A stretch of 64,000 nt of DNA from Ipomoea triloba. Taxonomy: Eukaryota; Streptophyta; Magnoliopsida; Solanales; Convolvulaceae. The notes beneath the pieces were generated by a model. It saw only the letters and a program-made list of their open reading frames with translations, ran no database searches and was not told the origin of the DNA. The position numbers and the translations under genes were made by a program. The stretch lies in the NCBI RefSeq assembly GCF_003576645.1, contig NC_044919.1, positions 17,417,955 through 17,481,954 on the forward strand. Direction: 5' to 3'. Positions 43,527 through 54,866 of the stretch are shown in pieces. Each line of letters begins with the position of its first letter. Position 1 is the first letter of the stretch.

Positions 43527-43990
43527 AGCAAATACCAATTTTGGTCCCACGATTATTAGCAAAATGAAATTTTAGTACCAATTTTCATCCACAACTACTG
43601 TTTTAGTGCCAAAATTCATCATGCCGATCACCTATCCGTTTAAAACGTTCAACAATCTAAAATTGTTGTGGTATTTTCGTCATTTTCAACTTAATATCTC
43701 AATTTGAGCATGAATAAATGGATTTAAGTCCTAAGATCGATTAAAATACGCAGTTTTCCTCCTCATTTTACCTTAATTTGAGGAAGAGAACTGTGAATTG
43801 TGATCGATCTTAAGGTTTAAATCTCTTTATTCATTTTTAAATTAGGATATTGAGTTGAAAAGGACGAAAGTATCTTTAAAAATTTTATATTTTGTCATGT
43901 TTTAAACGGATGGGTGATCGACGCGATGAATTTTGACACTAAAATAGTAGTCGCGAGACCAAAATTGATATTACAAGTCATGGTACTGTG
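43527..43990. mobile_element. Mutator-like foldback MITE
   Basis: The two halves are inverted copies: TACCAATTTTGGTCCCACGA with TCGCGAGACCAAAATTGATA, GATCACCTATCCGTTTAAAAC with GTTTTAAACGGATGGGTGATC (20-base cores), and AAATCTC/AATCC arms toward a centre near 43755. The ends carry the AATTTTGGTC word seen in the MULE-like elements at 32405 and 58721. The TSD was not resolved. Confidence 0.7.
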
Positions 43991-44454
43991 GTTGGCGGGA
44001 AAATTGATCTCTCGACATTATAAAAGAAAGAAATAAGAATAGTTAATGTGCATTAAATAAATTGTAGTGCGTACTACATACGTATCCGAAATCAAGGTAT
44101 AAAACGTGAAAGAGAATAATTTTGCAGGGAGAAAAATAAGTCACCGACAGTTATTGAGGAAGGATCAGAGAAGCCATAGTGGAGATCATGTTACAACTTC
44201 CAATGTTATATTATTAATATTTTTGAATTTTTAATGTACAAAAATAGCTTAAAATCCATATTATGTTAAATTGGGAATAAACAATTAAACATGAGATACG
44301 GCTAAAACTTCTCTCAAGGTGGGGGATCGGAGGGGCTAAATCAGGAGTTCGAGTGTTTGACCTAGTTTGTCAGCTATATATCAACTTCCAACACATGTCA
44401 AATGATATCATACTACTAGTCTACTAAAATCATCCACTATTTAATTAAAAAAAA

Positions 44455-44880
44455 TCACTTTTGATTCCTTAACTATCGTATATATATCAAATTTTGTCAT
44501 TGACTATTAATATTTTTAAGTTAGGTATATAACTATATAATTTGTATCATATTTAGCCCTACCGTCTAATTTTTTCAACCAAGTTTTTAACCAACTATTG
44601 TCGAAATTTCAACAAGAAAAATAAATTTTATGACAATAGTTGACCAAAAATACCTTTTTAATTAGAACATATTTTTCTCGTTAAAATTCAAGCAATAGTT
44701 GACTGGAAAATTGAATGACAAGACTAAATGAGAAACATAATACATAGTCATCTAACTTGAAAATATTAATAGTCAAGGACCAAATGTGATACAATTACAT
44801 AGTCATGCACCTAATTTGAAAATATTAATAGTTAATGACCAAATTTGATACTAGTTAAGGCCTTAAGGGACAAAAAGTAA
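44455..44880. mobile_element. Foldback MITE with repeated inverted blocks
   Basis: Blocks such as TTGACTATTAATATTTTTAAG and CTTGAAAATATTAATAGTCAA (core 20 bases) and ACTATTGTCGAAATTTCAAC with its complement face each other around about 44640. On the right side the block ATTTGAAAATATTAATAGT is duplicated. The dispersed repeat shared with 34042 lies upstream at 44127. No gene is present. Confidence 0.6.
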
Positions 44881-45473
44881 AAAAAATTTCTACAAAAAAA
44901 AAATACCCCCATCTCATTTTCTGTATGCGTTAACTTCGAATAACAAGATCGATATGATACCACTGAGGCTCGAGCACACCCACTCGCATCATCCATGTGA
45001 GAGTGTAAATCGGGACACCGAGTGCCACTAGACCACAAGGTCTTTGGCTACTATGTAATATTTAATTTAACATTAATACACAAGATTTATGCATTTAAAA
45101 ATTATATTAAAAGTACTATTAAATACTAAATTAAATTGAAACTATATTATTCTTCAAAATAAAAAATTGAAACTATTTTAAAAGTATTATTAAATATAAA
45201 ACTGATTTTACAAATTGTATAGGTAAATTTTTTTTTAAATAAAAAGGAAATAGATTAACTAATGAATCGTAAATGAGATTCGCTAAACAAAATGAGGTGG
45301 AGGAAGTGCTTTAAAATGTGATGACTGATCTGATCTATTCATTGGGTAAATTAATAGTGGATGGTTGTTGAAAAATAACAGAAAAAGAAGTGGCCAATTT
45401 ATAAATATAATGAACTTGAAAGTTTGCAATAATTATAAAATTAACCTCATTTGAACACCTATATATATATATA
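44881..45473. other. AT-rich intergenic DNA
   Basis: No feature is recognised apart from a short (TA)n tract at 45460-45473, which is the target of the Helitron that follows. Confidence 0.5.
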
Positions 45474-47015
45474 CTAGTTCTATACGCACATTGCACGAAT
45501 GGGTTAATGCCCAATGTTTATATTTAAATAAATATTTGAAAGTATATCAATGCAAGATTATATAAGAGAAGTTTATACATGGGTAATTGAATGTCGAATT
45601 TTTTTATTTAAATATCTAATTCAAAGTATATGAATCCAAGATAATATAGAAAATTCATTATAATTATTACTAAAATAAATGTTTGCAACCTTATAAAATC
45701 GATAGTCTAAATATTTGATCTAAAAATGATAGTCCAAATAAATACTACTTTTAATTTGAATTTTTCTAAGTGTTCTTAATTCTCTTTAGAGTAACATTGT
45801 CATTGTCTTCATCTTTACTATTTGTTCTCTTCCTTTTTGTTGGTAGTGTAATATTTGCAATTCGGTTATTGTTGGTAGCATAGATGACAACGTCATACAA
45901 TGAGATTATGATATAGGAGATATGGACTTTCCTTTAGGTGCTCTGCTTGGGGTTCATTTGGTTCAATCATTATTGTTAAATGAGTTATTGTCAATAAAGA
46001 AATCCCTAGTTTAAGAAAAAAGATTAAATTAATTAATAAAAATTTAAAATATTATGTATTCCAAATATATTAAAAGGTAGTTTCTCGCTTCAATTTGCAG
46101 GGTAATGGGTTATTAAGTACTTTCATTGTCAACAAATCACACAAGTAGTTAATATTATTGGTTTCAAACTATTCTTTTTTATGTTTTTCATGCTATTAAA
46201 GAAATACATATGTATCATTTTTTGGTTAACTACTAATTTATTTAATTCAATAAGAGTAAAATAGAGTGATTCCGCTTTAATTTGTTGGGTTATTATTTGA
46301 GTACTCTCTTTGTCAACCAATCCCAAATAGTTAATATAATTAGCTCTAAATTATTTTAAATTTTTTTTCATAGTATTAATAAAATACTTGGTAAATAAAT
46401 ATATAACATTATTTTGTACTATAACTTTGATATTTAATTACAAGATATTGTAAAAATAAGATAATGGACAATGTAATGAATATCAATTGATAAATTTGAA
46501 TGTAAAGAATCTTTAAATGAGAGAAAATAAAGACAATATAACTAATGAAATTATTTCTCTTATTTAATTTAATTTTTTGACAATGAATAATTTTTTCAAA
46601 TAAAGGTATTGTAGACACATAATTCTAAATTAAAGAAATACATATGTATCATTTTTTGTTGTAGCTACTAATTTATTTAATTTAATAAGAGTAAAATAGA
46701 GTGAGAAACTTAATTATGTCAAATTTGATTGAGATGAGGTTCGAACTTAAGACCTTTCTTATAGAAATTAATGGCTAAGTTAAAAGTTAACGGAATATTA
46801 ACGGAGAAGAGAATATTTAACGGAAAACTTAACGGATAATCATAAAAGTAAGGTTAAATTAGGTAATCTCTATTAATAATATTAATCTGAATTATCTTAA
46901 CCATCTATTTTATTAAATAATTCATCTGAACCATCCATTTGATTAAATAATTTGACTACCATTTTTTCTACCCATTTTAGGCCTAACTCTCTTTGGCTCT
47001 TATTAGTAAAGTAGA
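45474..47015 (-). mobile_element. Non-autonomous Helitron, 1542 bp
   Basis: On the minus strand it starts TCTACTTTACTAATAAGAGC at 47015, a Helitron 5'-TC end, and finishes ...GAACTAG at 45474 inside a TATATA target (A|T borders on both sides). The 3' hairpin is degenerate (CGTGCAATGTGCG). Its 5' region shares CCGTTAAATATTCTCTT.TCCGTTAATATT with the RPA-carrying copies at 25430 and 61248. No Rep/helicase is encoded, and only low-complexity frames remain. Confidence 0.7.
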
Positions 47016-47024
47016 TATATACAC

Positions 47025-47489
47025 AGCTTGTTTATGGTGAGACAGCCTTCCTAGGTGTCACCGTGCAAACATATCTAGGCCATTGGATTGAGCTTAGATC
47101 AATGATATACAACGCGCACACATGGCAGACGTAATGCACGTGCATACTCTTGGTGGTGCACCACAAACTAGCCTTTAGTGCACTACAGATCATCCATTAG
47201 TGCATCACAGACCAACACTTAGTGTAACACAATAGTGTAACACAAATTATCCCTTAATTCACCACAAACAAGCTCTTAGTGCACAACAGATTGGTGAACC
47301 ACAGACCAGCATTTAGCGCACCACAAACCAACACTTAGTGCACCACATAAATATTTTTTATGCAAAAAATTACAAAAAAGTCACTGTGTTTTTATCTTTT
47401 TTCATTGATTTTTAGCCGTGGATTTAAGCTCATCCAATGGCCTAGATATGTACACACGGCTACCTAGGGAGGCTATCGCACTTGATCCC
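47025..47489. mobile_element. Foldback element with a 22-bp minisatellite core
   Basis: Inverted arms (ACATATCTAGGCCATTGGAT with ATCCAATGGCCTAGATATGT; CTTCCTAGGTGTCACCGTG with the diverged CACACGGCTACCTAGGGAG) enclose about nine copies of TTAGTGCACCACAAACCAACAC (47170-47348). The right arm ends where the Athila-like element inserted (TSD ATCCC). A short AAAAATTACAAAAAAGTCAC stretch separates core and arm. Confidence 0.8.
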
Positions 47490-48778
47490 TGATAAGCACC
47501 AAGAATAGCACTTATAAGGAGTCTTTATTAGATTAAAAGCGCATCGTTTTGACATCCGATTACAACAATTGCATGCATTTTAGCTCAAATGCGATCAAAA
47601 ACTTCTAACAACATTTCTAGAAAGAGTTTTTGAGGTATTTCACAGGTTGAAGAGGGATTTGAGGCTAAAATAGAGCAAAAGACAAACAAGCCGAAAAGCA
47701 GTAGCGTCCCACACAGCCTCACACGCGTGTGGCTGGGCGTGGAATAATTCCAGTGAGCTCCCACGCCCGCCACCACGCGTGGAAGCAAGCGTGGTCGGGC
47801 TAAGGGCCATTTTGGGAAATTTGTTCTCTTTTTGTCACCTATATAAATCCCTTTTGCCCTAAACCTAAGGTAGAGATAATAGATCAGAAAATTGATAGAA
47901 TAGGGTAGAATAGATCTAGAGGGTTTTCTCCCCTCTTGGGGGAAAATTCCCTTCTTTCATAGTTTAGAATAGATCAAGGGCAAGAGAGAAGATTGGGATT
48001 TCAAGATCAAGGTTGTAAAGATCCCCTTTCTAAAGGGTGGTAACCATTCTCTTCATTTTCTAATTCAATACTTGTTTCTTTGAATTTTCCTTTCTCTTTC
48101 TTGTTTCTTTAGTATGATAGAGTAGATTAGATAGGGGATTGGTGGCCCCATGGTAGATCTACGTGGATGTTTAATATTATTGCTTTGAATTGTGAGTTGC
48201 TTGATTGTTGGATGTTGAACTTGTGTGGATGATGTTCTTCAAGCTTTGTGCCTTTTGTGGCCACATTAGGTAGCAAACTCAAAGGAAGTGAGTGTGTGCG
48301 CGATAGCGGCCACTCATGAGTCTAACTCACCCACATCTCCGCTCTTAGTCCGAAAGGACGAGATCTGAGAGGAGTGGTAGACAAAGTGTTTGATAAAATG
48401 CCCCAACCGAATGAGAATGTGGGAGTCCAAAGTGTGACGCCACTTGGTAGTGTGCCACGAACTCCCTAGTCTATTCCACGACTTGCACTCGCAAATCCAT
48501 CCAAAGATAGACCACATGGAAAAGCCTAAAGCCCCAATCTCCACTTTACTTTTAGTTATTTTAAACAACCACTATCAACCTTCCCCTCTTACAAATGAAT
48601 CCGACCCTTAGCATTCCCGTAACTCTTTCTCTTCAACCTCTTAGATGCCAACACACCAATTCGATTCCCATTCGTCATCCTTGAGAGACACGACACTCGG
48701 GGAGTCTTGACTCTTCGTTTTATCACCACCCACCTTCACATTCACTCCCACTAAATACGCATCCTTCAAAATGGCGTC
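47490..48778 (+). repeat. 5' LTR of the Athila-like element (1289 bp)
   Basis: It starts TGATAAGCACCAAGAATAGC and ends CGCATCCTTCA. It carries two GC-rich hairpin units (47708-47795) just upstream of a TATA box (CACCTATATAAATCCC, about 47837). A purine-rich leader follows at about 47870. Confidence 0.93.
47708..47795 (+). repeat. GC-rich hairpin pair in the LTR, upstream of TATA
   Basis: Two ~50-bp units pair CCACRC with GYGTGG around an inner palindrome CACACGCGTGTG or CCACGCGTGG. Related units recur three times at 50960-51095 inside the element. The position 40-130 bp before TATA suggests a promoter role, which is an inference. Confidence 0.75.
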
Positions 48779-48781
48779 GTT

Positions 48782-48799
48782 GCCGGGGATGACAAACGG
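48782..48799 (+). promoter_or_regulatory. Primer binding site, tRNA-Asp type
   Basis: TGGCGTCGTTGCCGGGGA begins three bases after the 5' LTR. Apart from one base it matches the complement of the tRNA-Asp 3' end, the primer used by Athila-type elements. It marks the start of minus-strand cDNA synthesis. Confidence 0.9.
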
Positions 48800-49038
48800 T
48801 TTCGAATAGTGTTGACATCTTAGAAGTAGAATTTTAAGAGTTCTTGAATTGCTTTCTTTTTGTTTATTTTATTTTCTTATTTTTGTTATTTGCTTGAAGA
48901 AGTGAGCTTATATTATCTTGAACATCTTGTGCTCACTTGCAACTACTTTTAGTTGCAAAATTATTTGTTGTTGGCTAAGCTATTGTGCAGGAATTTCTCT
49001 TTAATCAAACCACTTGAAGCTTGCCAATAAGTGCTAAA

Positions 49039-50694
49039 ATGAATCCCCATGGTTACCCACACCCTGGAGGACAATCCTATGCAAATCCTCAACCCCAACC
49101 ATATCACTATTACCCCCATTCCACTTATACTTACCCTCCACCAACATACCACTACCCACATCCATACCATTACCGAATTCCACCAACATATCATTTACCA
49201 CCTCCATATCACTATCCAATCTATACACCGAATCATCACCTACGACCTTATGAAACACCACCTCCACAATTCCAAGAAACTTACCCTTCACAATCACCAA
49301 ATTCACAAGAAATTGAGTCATTAAGCTCTAAAGACATATCTCAAAACATAGAGAATAAGCTTGTGCAAATGATGCAACAACTTGATCCAAGCTATACTCC
49401 CGAGTCAAATTCATTTCTCAATTCCCAACTAAACATCTACTACCCACCTCCATCACAAAACCACAAAGAAAACAATACTACATATTCCTATGAAACACTA
49501 CACTCTTCCCACATAATACCCATACTAATCCTTGTAATCCTATTCCACCGGCCACGGACGAAATTGAAATCCTAAAAGCAAAAATTGGTGAATTCACAAG
49601 GATGGCCAAGGAGGATACGGCTAAACTAAAAGCCGAAATCAAGAGCGAACTAAAAGACTATCTCGCTACACTCCGGGAGGAAGGACTTCCACTAGAAGAA
49701 GTTGAAACGAAGATGCTATCCATGATGGAGGAGCTCATGAAGATCAATGGGTCCCAAGCCAACTCCACCCTCATAGATGACATCCACGCTTTGGAAGCCC
49801 AACCAAGGATCATACAAGGAATTGACGAAGAAAACGCTAGGGGAGAGGAGAGTTTTAAAGGAATAGACGATTGTTATGCCCCTGTACTTGAAGAAATTCC
49901 AATTTTCAAATTGGAAAATCAAACGGAGGTAGAAATGGAGAGTAAGGATGAGAACATCGAAGTAGTATGGGAAGAAGAAGAGCCGAAATATGGTAAAATT
50001 CCTAATCTTCTTTGTGCTAATATTCTTGAAAATCATTGTGCTCTTTTTGAAAACACCCTTGTGGATGACTCCCTTCGCCTTAATGCTTCCATCATATGTG
50101 ATTATGATTGCTTTAAATTTTGGGAGGATAATTCCATGAAAAATTTTGATGCATTGATTAATGCTAGTAAGGATTCTATCTTGTTTGCTAATGATTATGA
50201 TTGCTTTAACTTCTCGGAAGATGAATCCTTTGCTTTGGGTAAAAATGAGATGGTGAGTGAAGAGGATGATGCTTCATTCTATTCGTGTGAGAGTGTGAGT
50301 GATTTCTCTAATCAAATAGAGTGGGGTGATTAAGAAAAGGAGTGTAAGGAAAAGATGGTGGGAAATAATGTCCTTCATGATCAATCTTATGGAAAAAGAT
50401 GAGTGGAGAGAGTTGACCACACTCGAAATTGAGGAAGGGTGTGAGGAGATATGGTTTGAAAGAGATGAGAAAATCTTTAGGGGGAAAAGAGAGGAAAAAG
50501 AAAAGGAAGTAGACACCATCCTAGAGGAGTTAAGGAGGGTGTTTAATGCTAAATTTTTTTCAATCATGCATGTTGTTCTTCCTTTACCTATATGGGTGTT
50601 CAAGGATGTTTCCCACCTTGGGACGTTCCTTGAAGCAAAGGTTCACGGGACGCTTGGTAAGGTCCCAAAATCTGTGTGCCCTGAAGGATAGGCC
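49039..50694 (+). pseudogene. First coding module: Pro/Tyr-rich N-terminus and acidic C-terminal region, frameshifted
   Basis: An ATG at 49039 opens MNPHGYPHPGGQSYANPQPQ, rich in Pro, Tyr and His (YHYP repeats). A one-base shift near 49500-49530 moves the reading to the frame that contains MAKEDTAKLKAEIKSEL (49602) and an acidic part with two NDYDCF/CDYDCF repeats, ending GD at 50333. A further shift leads to a Lys/Glu-rich tail ending CPEG at 50691. No gag zinc finger or capsid signature is evident. It probably replaces or derives from gag. Coiled-coil tendency is likely in the acidic helix. Function unknown. Confidence 0.6.
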
Positions 50695-50700
50695 ATTTTA

Positions 50701-50751
50701 CGTCTGGCCAGGAGACGTAAAACCATGGCGCACTTGGGAGGCAGTCCCAAT
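50701..50751 (+). promoter_or_regulatory. Double stem-loop after the first coding module
   Basis: CGTCTGGCCAGGAGACG forms one hairpin. After AAAACCATGGCGCAC, CTTGGGAGGCAGTCCCAA forms a second. The same two-hairpin arrangement occurs at 53309-53355 after the other coding module. It starts nine bases after the stop codon. Similar words (GGCGCUU..GGGAGGCAACCC) are familiar from Athila/Tat repeats; their function is not known to me. Confidence 0.75.
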
Positions 50752-50959
50752 GTTATCTTACTTTTCTTTGAAGCTTTTCCTTATTTTCTATAGTATGTTT
50801 TTCTTATCTTTATTTCAATAATGTTTCTATAACCTCGGTTGAGCTAACAAGTACAGATTATACACCTGAGAGTTATAAGTTACCCGCAATCAATTGACAA
50901 ACATCATCACTAGCAAAGGAAGGAATGGAAACCAAGGTAAGCTTTGCACAGCACGGTTT

Positions 50960-51095
50960 CCACGCCACCACCACGCGTGTGGCTAGGCGTGGAAAACTTC
51001 CAGAAAGCTGCCACGCCGCTCACACGCGTGTGAGCAGGCGTGGGAATAAACCAGAGAGCTCCCACGCCTACCACCACGCGTGGTAGCGTGCGTGG
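50960..51095 (+). repeat. Internal array of three GC-rich hairpin units
   Basis: Units near 50960, 51011 and 51061 each pair CCACGCC with GGCGTGG around CCACGCGTGTGG, CACACGCGTGTG or CCACGCGTGG, with CCAGAGAGCT or CCAGAAAGCT spacers. They match the LTR units at 47708-47795 (spacer CCAGTGAGCT). They precede a T/C-rich leader. Confidence 0.8.
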
Positions 51096-51266
51096 ACGGG
51101 CACCAGATTTTTCGTGGATTTTCGCGCGAAGTGGTTTAAAACCCTTTCCTTGCTTCATTTCTTCCCCACCACGAGCAAAAACTCTCCCAAGCTGAAAATA
51201 TACACTTTCTAAGCATTTCCTTTCAAGTCTCTCAACTTTTCTTAAGGATCTTAAGTCATTTCCAAG

Positions 51267-51879
51267 GTAAGAACATACTCTTCTTTGCTATTTACTTGTT
51301 TAATGAAGAATTTGTTCTATTTTGAAAAATATCTCCATGGGTTTTTCTTGTATGACATTTTTCTTGAGATACATTGTTATGGGATGACTTGATAGACTTG
51401 TATTAAGCCTACATTGCTTCTATAAACTAGAAATTCCATGTCTTAACATCTCTTTGTGACTAGATCTTGAAATTGCTTGATTTGGGTATTCTCTTGTCAT
51501 GATGAGATCCTTGTTGATATAGTGAGCATGGTGGGCAAAGTTTGCAACTTTCCTACTCTATAGGCACTACATTGCTATATTCTACTAGTTAGTTGGTCCA
51601 ATTTTAACTTTCATGATGCTTCCATTTTTCAACCTTGAGCTAGTCTAGAGGAAGAAGATGAAGTTGACCATATGTTGACCTTTTGACTATGAAATGAGTA
51701 TGGAATAGTATGAGCTAGTTCTTGCATGTATAGGATAGAATTGTTGATGGATATCAATTGATGGTTGCATGCAATGAATTCTTATAATCTTTTCTTTAGA
51801 TATGTGCAATATTGTTCATAATCAATGTTTAAATTGGCAAATGTTTTTCCTTGTGTTGCTTTGATTGCCCATGTTATAG
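51267..51879 (+). other. Candidate intron in front of the second coding module
   Basis: A strong donor CCAAG|GTAAGAAC at 51267 and an acceptor TTGATTGCCCATGTTATAG|G at 51879 bracket 613 bp. The acceptor is five bases before the ATG at 51885. The intron would let the downstream ORF be translated from a spliced leader, as for env-like genes of plant retroelements. No transcript evidence is available here. Confidence 0.5.
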
Positions 51880-51884
51880 GAAAG

Positions 51885-53159
51885 ATGTCTTCGCCACATG
51901 ACCTTGCACGACAAATTGCTCAAAGGCTCCAAAGAGGGAAAGCCCCGGCAGAAGAAAACAGTGCGAGGGACGCTAACACTCACTATATTGAAGTACCCAC
52001 TAGAACACAAATTTTACTGATGACAGCAACCATGCTAGGTCGGTACAGGCAGCTGTTGAATTTCCCTATTGTGCAATGGAGATATGTAGACTTGACAGTA
52101 TTGGAGGATTATGAGTGCAAATATGGACTGGAGAGGTTGATTGCAGAGCCATATTGGGACAATTTGTTGAGCTGGAGACAGGATACTTTTATCCCTCTAG
52201 TACATGAGTTTATTGCGAGCTTGAATGTTGACGGAGTGGCTGGAGATCTCTACAGCCCTACCATTAAGTTTAGACTCTTCAACTAGGACTATAACATATC
52301 GGCCAACCGTTTGGGTGTTCTCCTTGGATTTTACGATGAGGAAGACCAGTCGAAGCATTGGTACCGGAGATTAAGGCATGACTTTGGAGACAGGGACATT
52401 CCGAGAAAATATTGGTCGATGATCGCAAGACAAGGAGTCGAATGGGAAGGGTTAAGGGTAAGAGTCTCTCAAATTGTGAGAGAGGACTTAAAGGTCTTAT
52501 GGAAGGTGATTGCTCATTCATGGGAAGGAAGGCTTGAGACATATGACCGAGTCTCAAAGGCGGAGCTGTTCATCCTATGGAGTATGGACACAGGGAACTC
52601 AGTGAATATGAGCTCGATTTGTAGGAACTTGCTTGTTGCGCAACAGCAAGAATCAGCCAAGGCAATCTTTGTAGGCCCCTTGGTGACGAGGCTATGCGTC
52701 TCTTTAGGTCATCATATGAAAATGCATTGGTTTGAACATCGGCTTCCAGGAGCGCACATAGTTCCTTTATCTCCCGAAGACGTCGCAAAACTTCACTTGA
52801 GACAACTAGCGCGAACGAGGGTAGATGAGGAGATGGCGGAAGATCATGCTGAAACGCCCATGACATCCCCAGGATTCACACCTTCTCCGATATCATTCAA
52901 TTCCCCGTCTCTCCCGGAAATGTATTCGCCTTTGGATTCTTCAATGTATTCTCCACCACCAAGAGAGCCTGGACCGTCTGTACCTCCACCACAACCTGAA
53001 GAGCAAAACACCAACTCCTCTAGCTTCAACATTCCGAGCTGGTTCACCCCAGTCACTAATTGGATATCCCTCCAAAATTTCCAATACCAATTGCACCTGG
53101 AGCAAATGCAGAAGCTGGACGAGATTTCAAGAGAGATCAAGGAAATCAAGAGAGCATGA
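51885..53159 (+). pseudogene. ATHILA ORF-1-like protein with one in-frame stop
   Basis: ATG at 51885 opens MSSPHDLARQIAQRLQRG. The frame runs to 52286, where TAG interrupts after KFRLFN, and continues in the same frame to 53159. The KFRLFN...LGVLLGFYDEED stretch and the following basic/aromatic region match the style of the ATHILA ORF-1 family. The C-terminal third is Pro/Ser-rich, then a coiled segment (LEQMQKLDEISREIKEIKRA). The stop probably replaces a conserved Gln or Glu. Without it the product would be about 424 codons. The family's molecular role is unsettled. Confidence 0.7.
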
Positions 53160-53308
53160 AGGAAGAAAGAAACTGAAGAAAGAAAAGACAAATTTTGATG
53201 ATGATGACTTGTGATCTGATAATTCTGAACAATTGATTGTGGACAATCTCTTTACTTTTGTTTATATTTTTTAGCTATATTTCTGTTTATGTTTTATCTT
53301 GCACGTTT

Positions 53309-53355
53309 CGTCTAGCCAAAGACGTTAAACGTGGCGCTTATGGGAGGCAACCCAC
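53309..53355 (+). promoter_or_regulatory. Double stem-loop after the second coding module
   Basis: CGTCTAGCCAAAGACG is followed by TTAAACGTGGCGCTTA and the hairpin TGGGAGGCAACCCA. It begins 150 bases after the stop at 53159. It keeps the same order and spacing as 50701-50751 while loop bases differ, which argues for a structural rather than coding role. Confidence 0.75.
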
Positions 53356-53644
53356 AAATAAGGAGAAGAATGGACCATTCCACCGACAACCATGAAAGAC
53401 CAATCTTAAAAGGTATAACTTCAACTCCTAACTTATTTCCTTACCTTTACTCTGACCACGTTTTGAAGGGCAAACATAGATTGCAAAACTTTGATAAGGA
53501 TACAAATTGTAAGTATTTCTTTTATCCTGATTCAATGCCCTGTTTTGGTTTGCTTTATTTTCTAGAATCGCAAATGAAGAGCTGCATAAAATTGTTGTGT
53601 CGGATATAGTCTGTTTATTAGAACTGTTTTAGCCCAGTTCACAC

Positions 53645-53755
53645 TTTTAAGTGTGGAAAAGGGGCGTGTGTAGAACCCTTAAACATATATCCTTTTTCCC
53701 CGTTCCTTATGGAAACATCGAGGACGATGTTTACTTTTAAGTGTGGAAAGGGTGT
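53645..53755 (+). repeat. Polypurine-tract-like repeats TTTTAAGTGTGGAAA
   Basis: CTTTTAAGTGTGGAAAAGGGG (core 53644-53663) and CTTTTAAGTGTGGAAAGGG (about 53732-53750) match GGTTTAAGTGTGGAAACTT just before the 3' LTR (54849-54866). The last is the expected plus-strand primer position. The two upstream copies could be extra primer tracts. Confidence 0.6.
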
Positions 53756-54866
53756 ATGCTTCTTGAAACAGTTGATTGATTAAAGTGATAAGGTATAGGA
53801 ACCTAGAGGGTGTGTTATTGCCAATATTATCTAGGAGGGCTCCTAACCTTGTGCCAAGGATTGAATGTCTTAAATATGCTTTGAAAGTTTCACTTTGCAC
53901 CAATTTGCACATTCCGACCCGAATTGAAAATTTTTGATGAGTGCTTGCATGCTTTCACCTTGTATTTTGTTTGGACCTCAGTAAAGGATCTCTCGAAGTG
54001 GGAGTGTGAATCCTTTGAGTTTTAGAAAGATAAGAATAGCGAAGCCTGGAAACTGAATTAATCTTAGCAGGACATGGGGCAAAAGGAGAGCCTATGTGAG
54101 CTTTGAGTGAAAACAATCTCTAATCCCTAGAAAAAGGCATGAGGGGTTGATATGGTGAAACGTGAATAAAGGCTTAAGGCCATTCCTAGAGATAAAAGCA
54201 AGGTGAGCCATCTTGTCTAGATAAGGGGTAACCATTGCACTGTCTTCGAAAAAGCATGGAGATCCATGTGAAGTCGGTTACCCCAAAGAGATCTTGAAAG
54301 ATGAGAAAATAGAGAGGAGGTGAGCCACTTCGCTAGGATTCAGGCACCCATTGCACTGACCTTTGAAAAAGCATGGATCTCCATGTGAAGTCGAGTAGCC
54401 TGATGACGTTATCCTAGGAAGTGAGAAAATAGAGTGATCGCCCAAGCCATGGCGATGAGCGGTCCATGCCCCTGCCCTCACTTATATAAAGAGGCTTTGG
54501 CGTTAGGTTGGAAATTGGCTAAGGGGTGAGCATCGGTCCCACTAGTCGGATCGGCTGGAGGCCCCTAGAAAATACAAGGTGAAAATCCAATTGTCACTTG
54601 CATGCTTAAAGGTGTGAACAAAAACTTCTCATATAATATCGACCTCTCGAGACCTTGACCTCCTTAGCATATTTCTTACATTTGGTTGGCATGAGTTTAG
54701 CAGCCTTGGTAGATAGTGTAGGGGATTTCACCCGCTCAACTCCGAACACCTACACATCACTTGATTGGTTAACCGTGAAAGAAAGAACTATCATTGGTGC
54801 TTACATGATTAGGGTTTAGAAAAGTATGCTTGCTTGAGGACAAGCAAGGTTTAAGTGTGGAAACTT

